From positions 1-15,951 of the forward strand of contig JAAMPI010001324.1 of assembly GCA_013054445.1 (NCBI GenBank): 15,951 nt of DNA, given 5' to 3'. This document shows, piece by piece, positions 1-8,037 of this stretch (position 1 is its first letter; each line of letters opens with the position of its first letter). Below the pieces are notes generated by a model. That model saw only the letters and a program-made list of their open reading frames with translations, made no database searches and was not told the DNA's origin. This DNA is from Cudoniella acicularis. Its lineage: Eukaryota; Ascomycota; Leotiomycetes; Helotiales; Helotiaceae. A program made the position numbers and the translations under genes.

Positions 1-679
1 AGACACAAGTTTGGTAGGTAATTTTCTTCTGCTGGTGCTGGCTAACTATTACACAATCATTGTTTATCAGATGCAATCGTCTGAAGTGTTCTGACTTTTC
101 AAAAATGCCAAGGAAAAAGGGTTACATACCCAGGGGTTACTACGCTAGCTCATCTTGGCAGAAAATTCTCTTAATGTCCCGACTCTTGTTCCTGTGTGTT
201 TTGTGTTTTAGAAGGAATGCTCAAATTAAAGTCTCTTTGCTAATTTAACCTAATCAGCTCAAGACCGTGGAATATTCTTTGAACTCGCCATTACCTGGGT
301 GAACCTTAGCCCCTGATACATCTTGATTCTCCCTTTTTTATCTACCACACTCAATTGACGAATCAACAAGTTACAACACAGCACAGCGCATTTGCTGCCC
401 TCCACCACTACCATATCAGCCATCCATCAGACGACACAGAACCTGGGGAAATACTCTGTCTTGGGAGCTTTGCTTTATTGTCCATTGACCAATCGGTAAA
501 CGGCTGCATCGCCCAAACACTAAATTCTTTCTTTGCCACCCGTCTCACTTCGGCATCCTTTGACATCAACTTTCTTGAAGTTTCTTCTTCACAAAGTTCC
601 CTGCAAGACAAGTTTGGCAGAGTTTGTGCATCCTCCACGACGTCTTGGGGTATTCTCCAACCCCCTGAGGATTTAGAAA
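1..679. other. Gene-free left edge and upstream region of the Pop3 gene
   Basis: I see no supported gene here. Open frames on both strands are short, start at non-ATG codons and have no recognisable domain. The stretch just before the Pop3 start (about 300-679) is rich in C, T and A, as fungal promoters and 5' leaders often are, but I see no canonical TATA box. The end of a gene lying to the left of the window cannot be excluded for the first 250 bases. Confidence 0.5.
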
Positions 680-1696
680 ATGCAGTCTCAAAAAAGCTCC
701 AGTAAGCATGTCGCCAAAAATTTGAGAAAGGGGTTGGGCAACAGAGAAATACTAACGATATTCTAGCTACTATGGACCGGAAGCCAAAAACAATATTTCA
801 GCTAGACTCCCCTTTTACAAAAGTTGAATGGTATGTAAAATAAAGTATATGCTTGTGTAACCTAGCTTACGAATTGCAGGCCTGAAATATCAATGGAGAA
901 CCAAGACACCATTCTCGAGCTTCTTTGCAGGTATGACACAATAGATCCTTGATCAAAGTCACTGTTGGTAATGAACTGACTTGAGAAAAGTCTGCTCTCC
1001 CCAATCGGCCAATACCGTTCCAATAATGTCACTCCATCGAAAGGCAAGCGAAGTAAGAAGCGGAAGAGACAAGATGCGAAAACTGGAAATAATCCTCCGA
1101 AGGAAATCAACCCTCCACCTCCTGATATATCACAATATGTGGTTGTGGGCTTGAATAGCGTTACTAAAGTTTTGGAGTCTTCCTTGCATGCCTCGAAGAA
1201 AACTAGTCATGACAATGACAGTGAACCCGGGAATGTTCACTCAAACACCGAAATTTCCAAGAATATTTCAGTTTCGGGAGATTCTGAAGTGCACATACCA
1301 GAAAATTCAGCTTCTCCCGACATTCGAGAGCATTTTTCTGCCGTCTTCGCGCTTAGATCACCCCAGCTAACAATTCTTGATTCGCATCTACCACAATTAG
1401 TTGCTACAGCATCTCTTTCGTACCCCAAATTACCGGCCATAAGATTAGTCCAGCTGCCCAAAGACTACGATAAGCGTATTTGCGAATCTTTGGGTCTACC
1501 AAGAGTATCTTTCATTGGAATTTTGGAAGGCGCGCCGCATTCTGGAGCGCTCATAGACCTTGTTAGATCGCAGGTGCCAGAGGTTGACGTACCTTGGCTT
1601 CGAGAAAGGAAGAGTGCAGAATACCTGGCAGTCAAGATCAATGTCATTAATACATTTGCTCCTGTTGTGAAGGAGAAAGAGAAGAAATCGGCCTAA
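680..1696 (+). CDS. POP3: RNase P / RNase MRP subunit Pop3
   Basis: Four exons, 680-701, 767-830, 880-930 and 991-1696, join in frame to 280 residues ending in TAA. All three introns (65, 49 and 60 bp) are GT..AG with plausible branch sites (for example ACTAAC at 751 and CTGAC at 976). The N-terminal motif FQLDSPFTKVEWPEIS (about residues 18-33), the following LELLCSLLSPIGQYR and the block YVVVGLNSVTKVLE (about 95-108) are what I know from fungal Pop3 proteins. A lysine/arginine-rich tract (about 63-74) lies between them, and the C-terminal half has the hydrophobic alternation of an alpha/beta fold. Pop3 is a protein subunit of the nuclear RNase P and RNase MRP ribonucleoproteins, which mature tRNA 5' ends and pre-rRNA. 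An alternative start is the Met at 772 in exon 2; I prefer 680 because it splices cleanly in frame. Family assignment is from memory, but several blocks agree. Confidence 0.85.
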
Positions 1697-2130
1697 GTAT
1701 CTTTCACCTTTGTAAGGATCTGGACTGGACTAAAAATCTTGACAAATCTCAGCATTGGCCTAAGTACAAATGGTAACTTCTGTGCTACATCTGCTACATC
1801 TGCTACATCTGCTAGCGCCAGGTTAATAGCAAAGCTCAACCCACAGCATTCACCGAAAGTTTTCACGCGATTCACGCTAGCCTTTGAACGAATGAAATAT
1901 TTTGATCCAAAGCTGGCACGGTTTCATAGCAAACAGTGTCATTTCATCTTCCACTACTTTCCGGAAGGAACGAACTCGTCATTCACCCTTCCAAATTTGT
2001 CAACCCTTCTCACAGCAAACCACAACCCCCCAACAATCATTCTTTGTAGACACCGTCTGTTTGTTAGCACGATCCACCTTCCGCCAGTCTTTTCAACTTG
2101 TCAACAAACAACACCTCAACTACTTACAAG
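1697..2130 (+). promoter_or_regulatory. Intergenic region upstream of the disordered-protein gene
   Basis: This region carries the 3' side of the Pop3 gene and the presumed promoter and 5' leader of the gene at 2131. From about 1945 it becomes strongly C, T and A rich, typical of fungal promoters. I see no canonical TATA box close to the start. It includes a short tandem repeat at 1783-1809. Confidence 0.45.
1783..1812 (+). repeat. 9-bp tandem repeat, three copies plus a partial fourth
   Basis: The unit TGCTACATC occurs at 1783-1791, 1792-1800 and 1801-1809, followed by a degenerate fourth unit beginning TGC. It lies in the intergenic region about 90 bp after the Pop3 stop codon. It is a simple microsatellite-like repeat with no evident function. 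Confidence 0.9.
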
Positions 2131-2937
2131 ATGAGCGCCTTTGGAAACAACAATGGCTACAGTAACGGCGCAGGCCGCGGTTCTGGTCGTGGATCAGCAT
2201 TGCCTCCTGGAGTCTCGCAAGAGCAGCTAGAGTTAGCCAAGATGCTTCGTGAAGAGCAATCTGGCGGTGGCAAGCCCCGCAGCTATGGTCAAGGCGGTTT
2301 CAGCTCTGCTCATGGTCGCGGTAGTCATTCAGCTTCTGCCCACGGCCCTGCCACTCCATCACCAGCTGGTCGCCATCAACTTCAGGACCGCGTCAATCGA
2401 GTTGCGCGACCTTCCACTGCAACCTCCCAAGCTAAACAGCAGAACTTGCAATACCCTAGTACCCCTGTCCGCAATTCATCATCTTCGTCGCCAATGCCGC
2501 ACAATAGAACAGATCCTCGCGCTCGTCAATCGTCCTTTCCCTCCTCGACTTTGTTTCCCGCCACTCCCGCTTCTGGCCCCGCTTCAATACGCGTGCACCC
2601 AGAGAATCGGCGCCAGCAACCCCCTTCTACTTTCACCAACCCTACTCCATCATCCATACCACCGAGACAAGTAAACCACGGTCTTGATGACTTCTTCGGG
2701 CCCCGGACAACTCAGACGTTAGTAGATGACGGAGAGGATCTGATGGATCTCGATGATAGCGCTGCTGCTCCTCCTCCACCTCTTCGCACCCAAGTCGCTG
2801 CTCCTACTCCCTCTTACGCCTCTGGTACCGGTGCTGTGGCTGGTGATCAGATGGTACTTATTGATGGTGTTTTACGGCCCAGGCCCAAGAAGCTGGAGGT
2901 GAAGCCAAAGTATCTTGCTGATTCGTGCTGGGCCTAA
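2131..2937 (+). CDS. Disordered, low-complexity protein of unknown function
   Basis: A single exon of 268 codons from ATG at 2131 to TAA at 2935-2937. The frame is open a little further upstream, but 2131 is the first ATG and is preceded by an A-rich context. I do not recognise the family. The N-terminus (about residues 5-25) is rich in Gly, Asn, Ser and Arg. It is followed by a short predicted helix, SQEQLELAKMLREEQ (29-43), then a long Ser/Pro/Gln/Arg-rich disordered part. An acidic stretch, DDGEDLMDLDDS (199-210), leads into a run of prolines. The C-terminal 30 residues, with VLIDGVLRPRPKKLEVKPKY, look more ordered and could be a conserved docking motif. There is no signal peptide, membrane segment or catalytic motif. 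The Gly/Arg-rich N-terminus would suit an RNA- or chromatin-associated scaffold, but that is a guess. It is in tandem with Pop3. Confidence 0.7.
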   Translation: MSAFGNNNGYSNGAGRGSGRGSALPPGVSQEQLELAKMLREEQSGGGKPRSYGQGGFSSAHGRGSHSASAHGPATPSPAGRHQLQDRVNRVARPSTATSQAKQQNLQYPSTPVRNSSSSSPMPHNRTDPRARQSSFPSSTLFPATPASGPASIRVHPENRRQQPPSTFTNPTPSSIPPRQVNHGLDDFFGPRTTQTLVDDGEDLMDLDDSAAAPPPPLRTQVAAPTPSYASGTGAVAGDQMVLIDGVLRPRPKKLEVKPKYLADSCWA

Positions 2938-3065
2938 GAATACAATGTCTGGCACGAGAATGATGGTGTTCAGAAAGCGAAGGTAGGGATCTCTGACGGT
3001 AATAGAGTTGAGAATTTTCGCTAAGGAAGAAAATAGTTCAATGCGCTGGGAGTTGGAGCAGCAGA

Positions 3066-3082
3066 GTGTCATAATATGACAC
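3066..3082. repeat. 17-bp near-perfect palindrome
   Basis: GTGTCATA at 3066-3073 and TATGACAC at 3075-3082 are exact reverse complements separated by one A. It lies about 130 bp after the stop of the disordered-protein gene. It could be a dimeric protein-binding site or a small hairpin; the sequence does not decide. Confidence 0.85.
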
Positions 3083-3984
3083 CCGCACAGCCAGCTGGAT
3101 ACTATCTTCGTGTTCACCTTCCTCCCTACCGCTTCCCCCTAATCGCAGCACAAATAGCTGGATTCTGATCACATCATCTCTCCTTTCCAGCAATTTTGAC
3201 ATTTCTCCTTAGCGCAGCGCTCTAGAGATGGGGAACATGCATCATAAAAAGATACCTTTGGTCGTTTCTTGGAGCTATGGAGTTATGGACAGCAAAAAGA
3301 CTACACTATAAAAATGGATATCCCGTCTCTTTTCTCATTTCCTTGTTTGTAAGATTATGATTTTAGGCATAATTTGGGAAAGCAGCTTCTTTACCCGCAT
3401 AATATGGACGGAGTAAGGTTGCACACTCAACACAAAATGGAAAAGGAAAACAAAAGTGGTAGGTGAGCGGGATAAGATAAAAATTAATCTCAATTTTGAA
3501 AACTTGTTCCCCCGTTCTATTTGTTTTTTTCTTTCTTTTCGTCCTTGAAGTTGTGATACTGTGTTTGAATTTCTGCCTCAAGTTTAGTAAAGGGTGATTC
3601 CGTATACCAGTCCTTTCAATTTCTTCTCTTTTTGCACTACACTTCCATCTTCCATCTTCCTCCATGCTATCGGAGTCAACATTGTCTCCATTAAATCTTC
3701 AACCTACCTTGGCGCCTGAAACAGAGCCTCTCAACACCTCTCCCTCCCTATCTTTGGTGTCCTCCTACGACATATCATCTTCCTCCTCGCAGGCAGATCC
3801 ATTTTTCGTCCTTTTCAGACTTTCATTCTTAGAAGCCAGTTCTCCCTCTTTGACTCAATCCCTCCCCCTCCCCCTTAAAGTCCGGGCTATCATCAAATGA
3901 AGTATGAGGTGATATTGTTGATGGTATTATGTGTGTGAGATGGTAGAGGGTATGGAGTTAGTTTGTTTGCAAATATAAACATCT

Positions 3985-4066
3985 GGAATATAAGTTTTTA
4001 GATTTTGCGATGTTTGATTTGGAAATTGGCGGGGTAATGCGGGGTAGGGAGGCGAATACTGTAGCG
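3985..4066 (+). repeat. Diverged dispersed repeat, copy A
   Basis: The stretch beginning GGAATATAAGTTTTTAG and running into GATGTTTG and then GCGGGG-rich sequence resembles 5695-5770. Over the first 33 aligned bases 26 are identical, followed in both by a block rich in GGGG and GCGGGG. It may be a relic of a mobile element or a recurrent 3'-flank element. Confidence 0.5.
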
Positions 4067-4960
4067 AGGCTCACTCCGCCTCCGCCCCCTTTCTTTTTTT
4101 TTTTCATTCTCGAATCCCTACTATATTGCGTTGCCTAAGGCTATGTGCACTACACAAAGACATCTAATTTATGATACATAATATTCCTATGCTCGTGAGC
4201 AGAAGAGAATCAGTACTCACTAGCTTGATGATTGAAGACCATCCATCCTCTGTCAGTAGACCGCTTTTAGAATCCAGATTTTGCAGTGAGAAAAGATGAG
4301 CAGTACATCCTAGTGTCTGCATCTTTGTATTTGTCTCTTTCTTGAAGTAGTTATGGTTGAGCTAGGGCTGAAAACATGACGATCTGCTTCCTCTACTTGG
4401 CCCGGCCATCTTTAGAATTTGGATGCTGGGCGCGATGTGGTCGAGTTACGAGTACAGACCAATTGGCCTACGTTGAGTTTGAGCATTTGTGGTTGCCGTG
4501 TAAAAGCAGTTGATTTGTCGAAAACTTATGACCCAGCTTCGCCTTTAGTTGGCTACCCTGAAAATCTGGATGCTGACGGCAGATTGAGGTGAAAGGCGTC
4601 TTGCAGTGCATGAGGTCAGGCGAAATATAGCTGTTCTGCTATTGGAGAGAGTCTACTCGGTATATACACTGGTGCCTGATTTAAGGTCAGCAGGCCAAGC
4701 ACTACAAACAATACCACAAGCGGCACGGTAATCTTACCTACCTCGAAGCCCACATTAATCTTGTGAAAGGTTCATACTCGACTCGACTTTAACTATCCGT
4801 TTATCGTTTATTTGCCTTCGTAGGAACTCATTCAGACTAATCTCTCCGGAGCCAATTTTCTCCCAGCAAGGCGCTCATGTAAGACCGTACTCTGTTAAGG
4901 TATAGCCTCTCAATCCGCGTGGCCCGAAGCTCATGGCTAACATTGCGTCTATCTAGCCGG

Positions 4961-5542
4961 GCACTGGCACGGAAGGACAAGGATGAGATCGAGTCGCCCC
5001 TAGAAAATGGCGAAGATGTGAATTTCATGTGAACAGAACGAGTATCTCGGACGATCAGAAGGGCTGGAATGGGAACGCCGATATTCAGGTATCTCATCGA
5101 ACTCGTTACTGAGTCATCGAGCCTCGAGATGGTGAAGTTCCTCGATCGTGGGGCACGGCTCGACATCTAGAATGCTTTGCACGCAGCTGCAGCAGGCACT
5201 ACGGGTGACGAGGAAGCGGAGCGAGTAAAGGTCATCGAGTTCCTCTTTAAGAAGGACGTGGATATCAACAAGCTTGAATTTGCTGGCGATGAGGACTTTC
5301 CAAAGCAGTATGGAAGTAGGGCGTACGGGACCCCTCTGCTTTATGCAGCCGCGTGGGGATGGCCAAAGACTGTCGAGTGCTTGATCAAGAATGGTGCTGA
5401 CTCAAACATTCAATCGTTTTGTTACAAGACAAAGATGTACTGTGGTACGGCACTCGACTGGCAGAAAAGGAGTGGGTTGGATGAGGGAACATATATTTGG
5501 CGGGTTTTAGTGCTTTTGGGTGACAAGAAAGATAAATTGTGA
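4961..5542 (+). pseudogene. Ankyrin-repeat protein relic
   Basis: One frame carries ankyrin-like repeats across two in-frame stops, TGA at 5030-5032 and TAG at 5168-5170, and ends at TGA 5540-5542. Ankyrin signatures in order: EIESPLENGEDVNF (before the first stop), SLEMVKFLDRGARLDI (before the second), NALHAAAAGTT, KVIEFLFKKDVDIN, and GTPLLYAAAWGWPKTVECL followed by IKNGADSNIQS. The repeat continues directly through each stop, so these are nonsense mutations, not introns; I found no splice pair that removes both. The true 5' end is not visible, and weak coding traces may reach back to about 4830. Ankyrin repeats mediate protein-protein contacts; in fungi they often occur in large families and as C-terminal parts of NLR-like proteins. 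A truncated 120-residue product from an ATG after 5170 is possible but unlikely to be functional. Confidence 0.75.
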
Positions 5543-5694
5543 TGTTCGTTATGGCTCTGGCTGGTTGCAACCAAGTGGCAGCTACCATTGAAATCGACCT
5601 GTCGTTGTTTAAACGGTCGCGGAAAAATAAGTTATTCATGAAATACACAATATAACTGAAGTAGAGGAAGGAATTATACTAGTTGTGAACTCCC

Positions 5695-5770
5695 GAAATA
5701 TGGGTTTGTAGATGTTGTGATGTTTGGGGTTGAAGGTTAGTGGGGCAGCGCGGGGGCCGGGGAATAGGGA
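5695..5770 (+). repeat. Diverged dispersed repeat, copy B
   Basis: Begins GAAATATGGGTTTGTAG and continues through GATGTTTG into GGGGCAGCGCGGGGG. It aligns with 3985-4066 (26 of the first 33 bases identical, then shared G-rich blocks). Both copies lie 3' of a short plus-strand frame. Confidence 0.5.
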
Positions 5771-5778
5771 TAAGGCTT

Positions 5779-5794
5779 AGGGGCCGAAGCCCCT
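5779..5794. repeat. GC-rich hairpin
   Basis: AGGGGC (5779-5784) and GCCCCT (5789-5794) are exact reverse complements around a CGAA loop. It could be a terminal structure of the adjacent repeat or chance in GC-rich sequence. Confidence 0.6.
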
Positions 5795-5944
5795 GCTAGC
5801 GCCCTTCTTTAGTGAACTTAATATGTTGTAAGTCAGTGGACGACATGTCAACCTTGCTTCGAGACAGAAACTGTTCACCATTACCAATCCATGGACAAAA
5901 ACAATATCCCCGCATCTCACACATAATAACCTCAAACTTACGAT

Positions 5945-6876
5945 ATGGTTAGCATCAATTTAAGGGGCGAGATTGACTGGAACGCAATATCGATAAGCGA
6001 TGATCGGAGGTTGAAGGAAATGGATTTGACTCTTCACTTGAGTGATATATCAAGCTCTAGTGACGAAGATGAAATAGACGAGGAGCTTGGGTTTCCCTGA
6101 TTTAAAGACTTCCCTCTCGAAATTCGCCGGTTGATATGGGAAAAGGCTCTACCAGGGGCCCGAGTCATACATCTTGAACGTTACCCGCGCAAACAACCAC
6201 GGTACAAACTGTACAAGCGACAGGGTGTTACGCAACAGAATTATTTGCAAGGAACACAGTGATTCCGAACAACTTGTCCTTCACCTGCAGTTCTCTACGC
6301 CTGCCGCGAGTCGTTCGAATTTGTCTCGAGGTTCTACCCTCTTGCATTCGGGGTACTTGGAGCTTTTCCAACAGTTCGGTTTAATTTCGAAAAAGATATT
6401 CTGTATTTGGATGGGGGTATGGTGGAGGGTGATACACATACACAATGGGATTTCGAAGATTTCGTCGAAGAGGAATTGGGCCGAGTGAAGAATCTTGTCA
6501 TTTAAAATTACCCCTGCACCAGTCCAAACTACTGCAAGTTTGAAAGGAGGTTAGCTTATGCTCTTCTCTACTTTCCGAATCTTGAAACATTATACCTCAG
6601 CCGTCCGGAACCAGCATATACGAAGGAAGATGGCGCCAATCTTTTTTGATGGATCGGTCACCTCTCTCGCAGAGTTGTCTTGCGAGGCTCTTCAGCGGCT
6701 ACCTTGAGGTAGACTACTACCGATATGCAACGGGCAGTCGTGACCTTGACCTTGAATAGGCCCAGAGTGCCATGAACTGGGAAAAAGTAGAGGAGTATTG
6801 GGAAGATTTTAAATCCGCGGCGAAGGAAGGCTTCCTATTGGATAATGAGGATGTGAAAATCGAAATCATCCTATAA
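5945..6876 (+). pseudogene. 2EXR-domain protein relic, copy 1
   Basis: From ATG 5945 the frame reads an acidic Ser/Asp/Glu N-terminus and then the hallmark of the fungal 2EXR family, FKDFPLEIRRLIWEKALPG, with VIHLE after it. The second conserved block, PAVLYACRESFEFVSRFYPL, and the strand FNFEKDILYLDGG follow. The frame is interrupted by TGA at 6098 and 6260, TAA at 6503 and TGA at 6647, and a frameshift near 6690 moves the C-terminal part (AMNWEKVEEYWEDFKSAAKE) into another frame, where TAG at 6757 breaks it again before TAA at 6874. Traces of coding sequence may run on to about 6957. The first TGA replaces the residue just before the FKDFP block. 2EXR proteins are an expanded fungal family of unknown biochemical role. 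Several independent breaks make a functional product unlikely. Confidence 0.8.
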
Positions 6877-7319
6877 TGGAAAGGAGTATCCTTAGGGCAG
6901 AAAAATTGATTACGGATACATGAAGAGACAGCGAATTGAGGGTGTTGCGAGCACATAAGGTCAAATTCAAGATTCCCCGACTAAATCAGTTACACGCATT
7001 TCGAAACTTTACAGATCACTAGCTCTATCTACTGAGTTGAGGTTATTTAACATTCCCGATTTCAATACACATGAGATTGAGTATTTGTTATATCGAGATC
7101 TGTATTCGTAGTAAAATGTTTTTAAAGTGATAATACAGGCTATTGTTGAACCTGAATCCTAACCTAGATGAAATACGTTTTGGTTCGGAAAGGTGAGTAG
7201 GGCTGCTTTATCAGTAGTACTAGGTGAGATAAGTAAGGGTGAGGCGAAGGTAGGAAGCAGGTGGGTAGTGGTAGGCAATAGTGGGCATACGGTAGAGTTA
7301 ACCTGAGTATGCCTCTACA

Positions 7320-7760
7320 TGTTTATTAAGAGTCTATTTTAGGGTCTAAAAGGGCTTCTCTCAGCTCTTCTATAGCCCGGTTATACTTTCCTCGTCTTGT
7401 CTATAACTATAGATTCTATTTTGACTCTAATTAAGATTTTTCTATAGATAGTTTTAGATTAAATATAAATATATAATAAAAAAATAATAATAATTAATTA
7501 ATTAAAAATATCTTTTTATATATAGATTATATATTTATAAATTATATAATACAAAATATAACTTTTTATTATAATATTTAAAAAATTATATTAAATTTAG
7601 TTTTTTAATTAATTTTATACATATTTATTTATTATTTATAATAACGAATAAAAATAAACTAACTAGTTAAATAGTAATAGAAACCCTAGCTCTCTATATG
7701 ATCTTTTTAGGGTATAATTATAGAGTAGTAGATATAATTATATTTTCGTATTTCCCGCAT
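7320..7760. repeat. Extremely A/T-rich island, probably RIP-degraded repeat
   Basis: By direct count, 7441-7680 contains 17 G or C bases in 240 (about 7%). The surrounding 7320-7440 and 7680-7760 are moderately A/T-rich and full of TA, CTATAG and TTAA words. No open frame survives. In filamentous ascomycetes such islands usually come from heavy C-to-T mutation of transposon copies by RIP; the original element cannot be named from what is left. Confidence 0.6.
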
Positions 7761-7793
7761 GTCGTGATATCGCTAAAAGCAGACACTACCACC

Positions 7794-7830
7794 AATGACC
7801 CGCTGTAATAGTGGGGCTTTACTGTAATCT
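7794..7830 (+). repeat. Short diverged repeat, copy 1
   Basis: AATGACCCGC at 7794-7803 and TGTAATCT at 7823-7830 recur in the same order and similar spacing at 10965-10974 and 10992-10999. Copy 1 lies about 240 bp upstream of the zinc-cluster gene. Confidence 0.4.
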
Positions 7831-8037
7831 CGATCACATGCTGTCCAGTCAATCCTTTTTGGGTTCACCGTCGCTTAATTACCAATAATCCAGCCATCAA
7901 ATTGTTAGACATATCTCAGCATGCCACTTCAAATTAAATATATATGTCCTCTCTCTGACCACCTCATATTTCGATATAATACTTCGTATCTTTCATAAAC
8001 CGCCAAAAACTATATCTTTTGACCTATAAAGTTTATT

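Larger units (their letters stand above)
2938..4960. other. Long gene-poor intergenic stretch
   Basis: About 2 kb without a convincing gene. A 78-codon ATG frame at 3664-3900 (plus) and a 100-codon frame at 3363-3665 (minus) overlap at their starts. Neither has a recognisable domain, and the plus frame is serine/proline/leucine-rich as expected by chance from C+T-rich DNA. Other content: a perfect palindrome (3066-3082), pyrimidine tracts around 3510-3660, a T-run near 4092, and one copy of a diverged repeat (3985-4066). Nothing recognisable was found between 4100 and 4800. Confidence 0.5.
5543..5944. other. Spacer between the two broken genes
   Basis: No gene seen. It contains copy B of a diverged repeat (5695-5770), a G-rich block, and a 6-bp GC hairpin at 5779-5794. 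The end of the spacer leads directly into the ATG of the 2EXR relic. Confidence 0.5.
6877..8037. other. Decayed non-coding block and upstream region of the zinc-cluster gene
   Basis: No gene seen. After the 2EXR relic comes ordinary-composition DNA, then a purine-rich patch with many AGGTG/GGTAG words (about 7190-7310), then an A/T-rich island, and from about 7740 the ordinary-composition upstream region of the regulator gene. A TATAAA at 8025-8030 is only about 10 bp from the ATG, too close to be a TATA box; the A/T-rich word near 7938-7946 is better placed but not distinctive. Confidence 0.5.

Noticed and set aside
355..705. 116-codon frame upstream of Pop3
   Set aside because: It starts at TTG, has no domain, and ends inside the first Pop3 intron. 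The Pop3 start at 680 in another frame splices cleanly.
3363..3900. Two overlapping frames, 100 codons on minus and 78 on plus
   Set aside because: No recognisable domain, compositions follow the C+T-rich DNA, and the two compete for the same start region. Transcription data would be needed to support either.
4837..5166. 109-codon minus-strand frame
   Set aside because: It is antisense to the ankyrin relic, which reads as repeats on the plus strand.
8022..8031. TATAAA just before the zinc-cluster start codon as a TATA box
   Set aside because: It is only about 10 bp from the ATG, leaving no room for a transcription start and leader.
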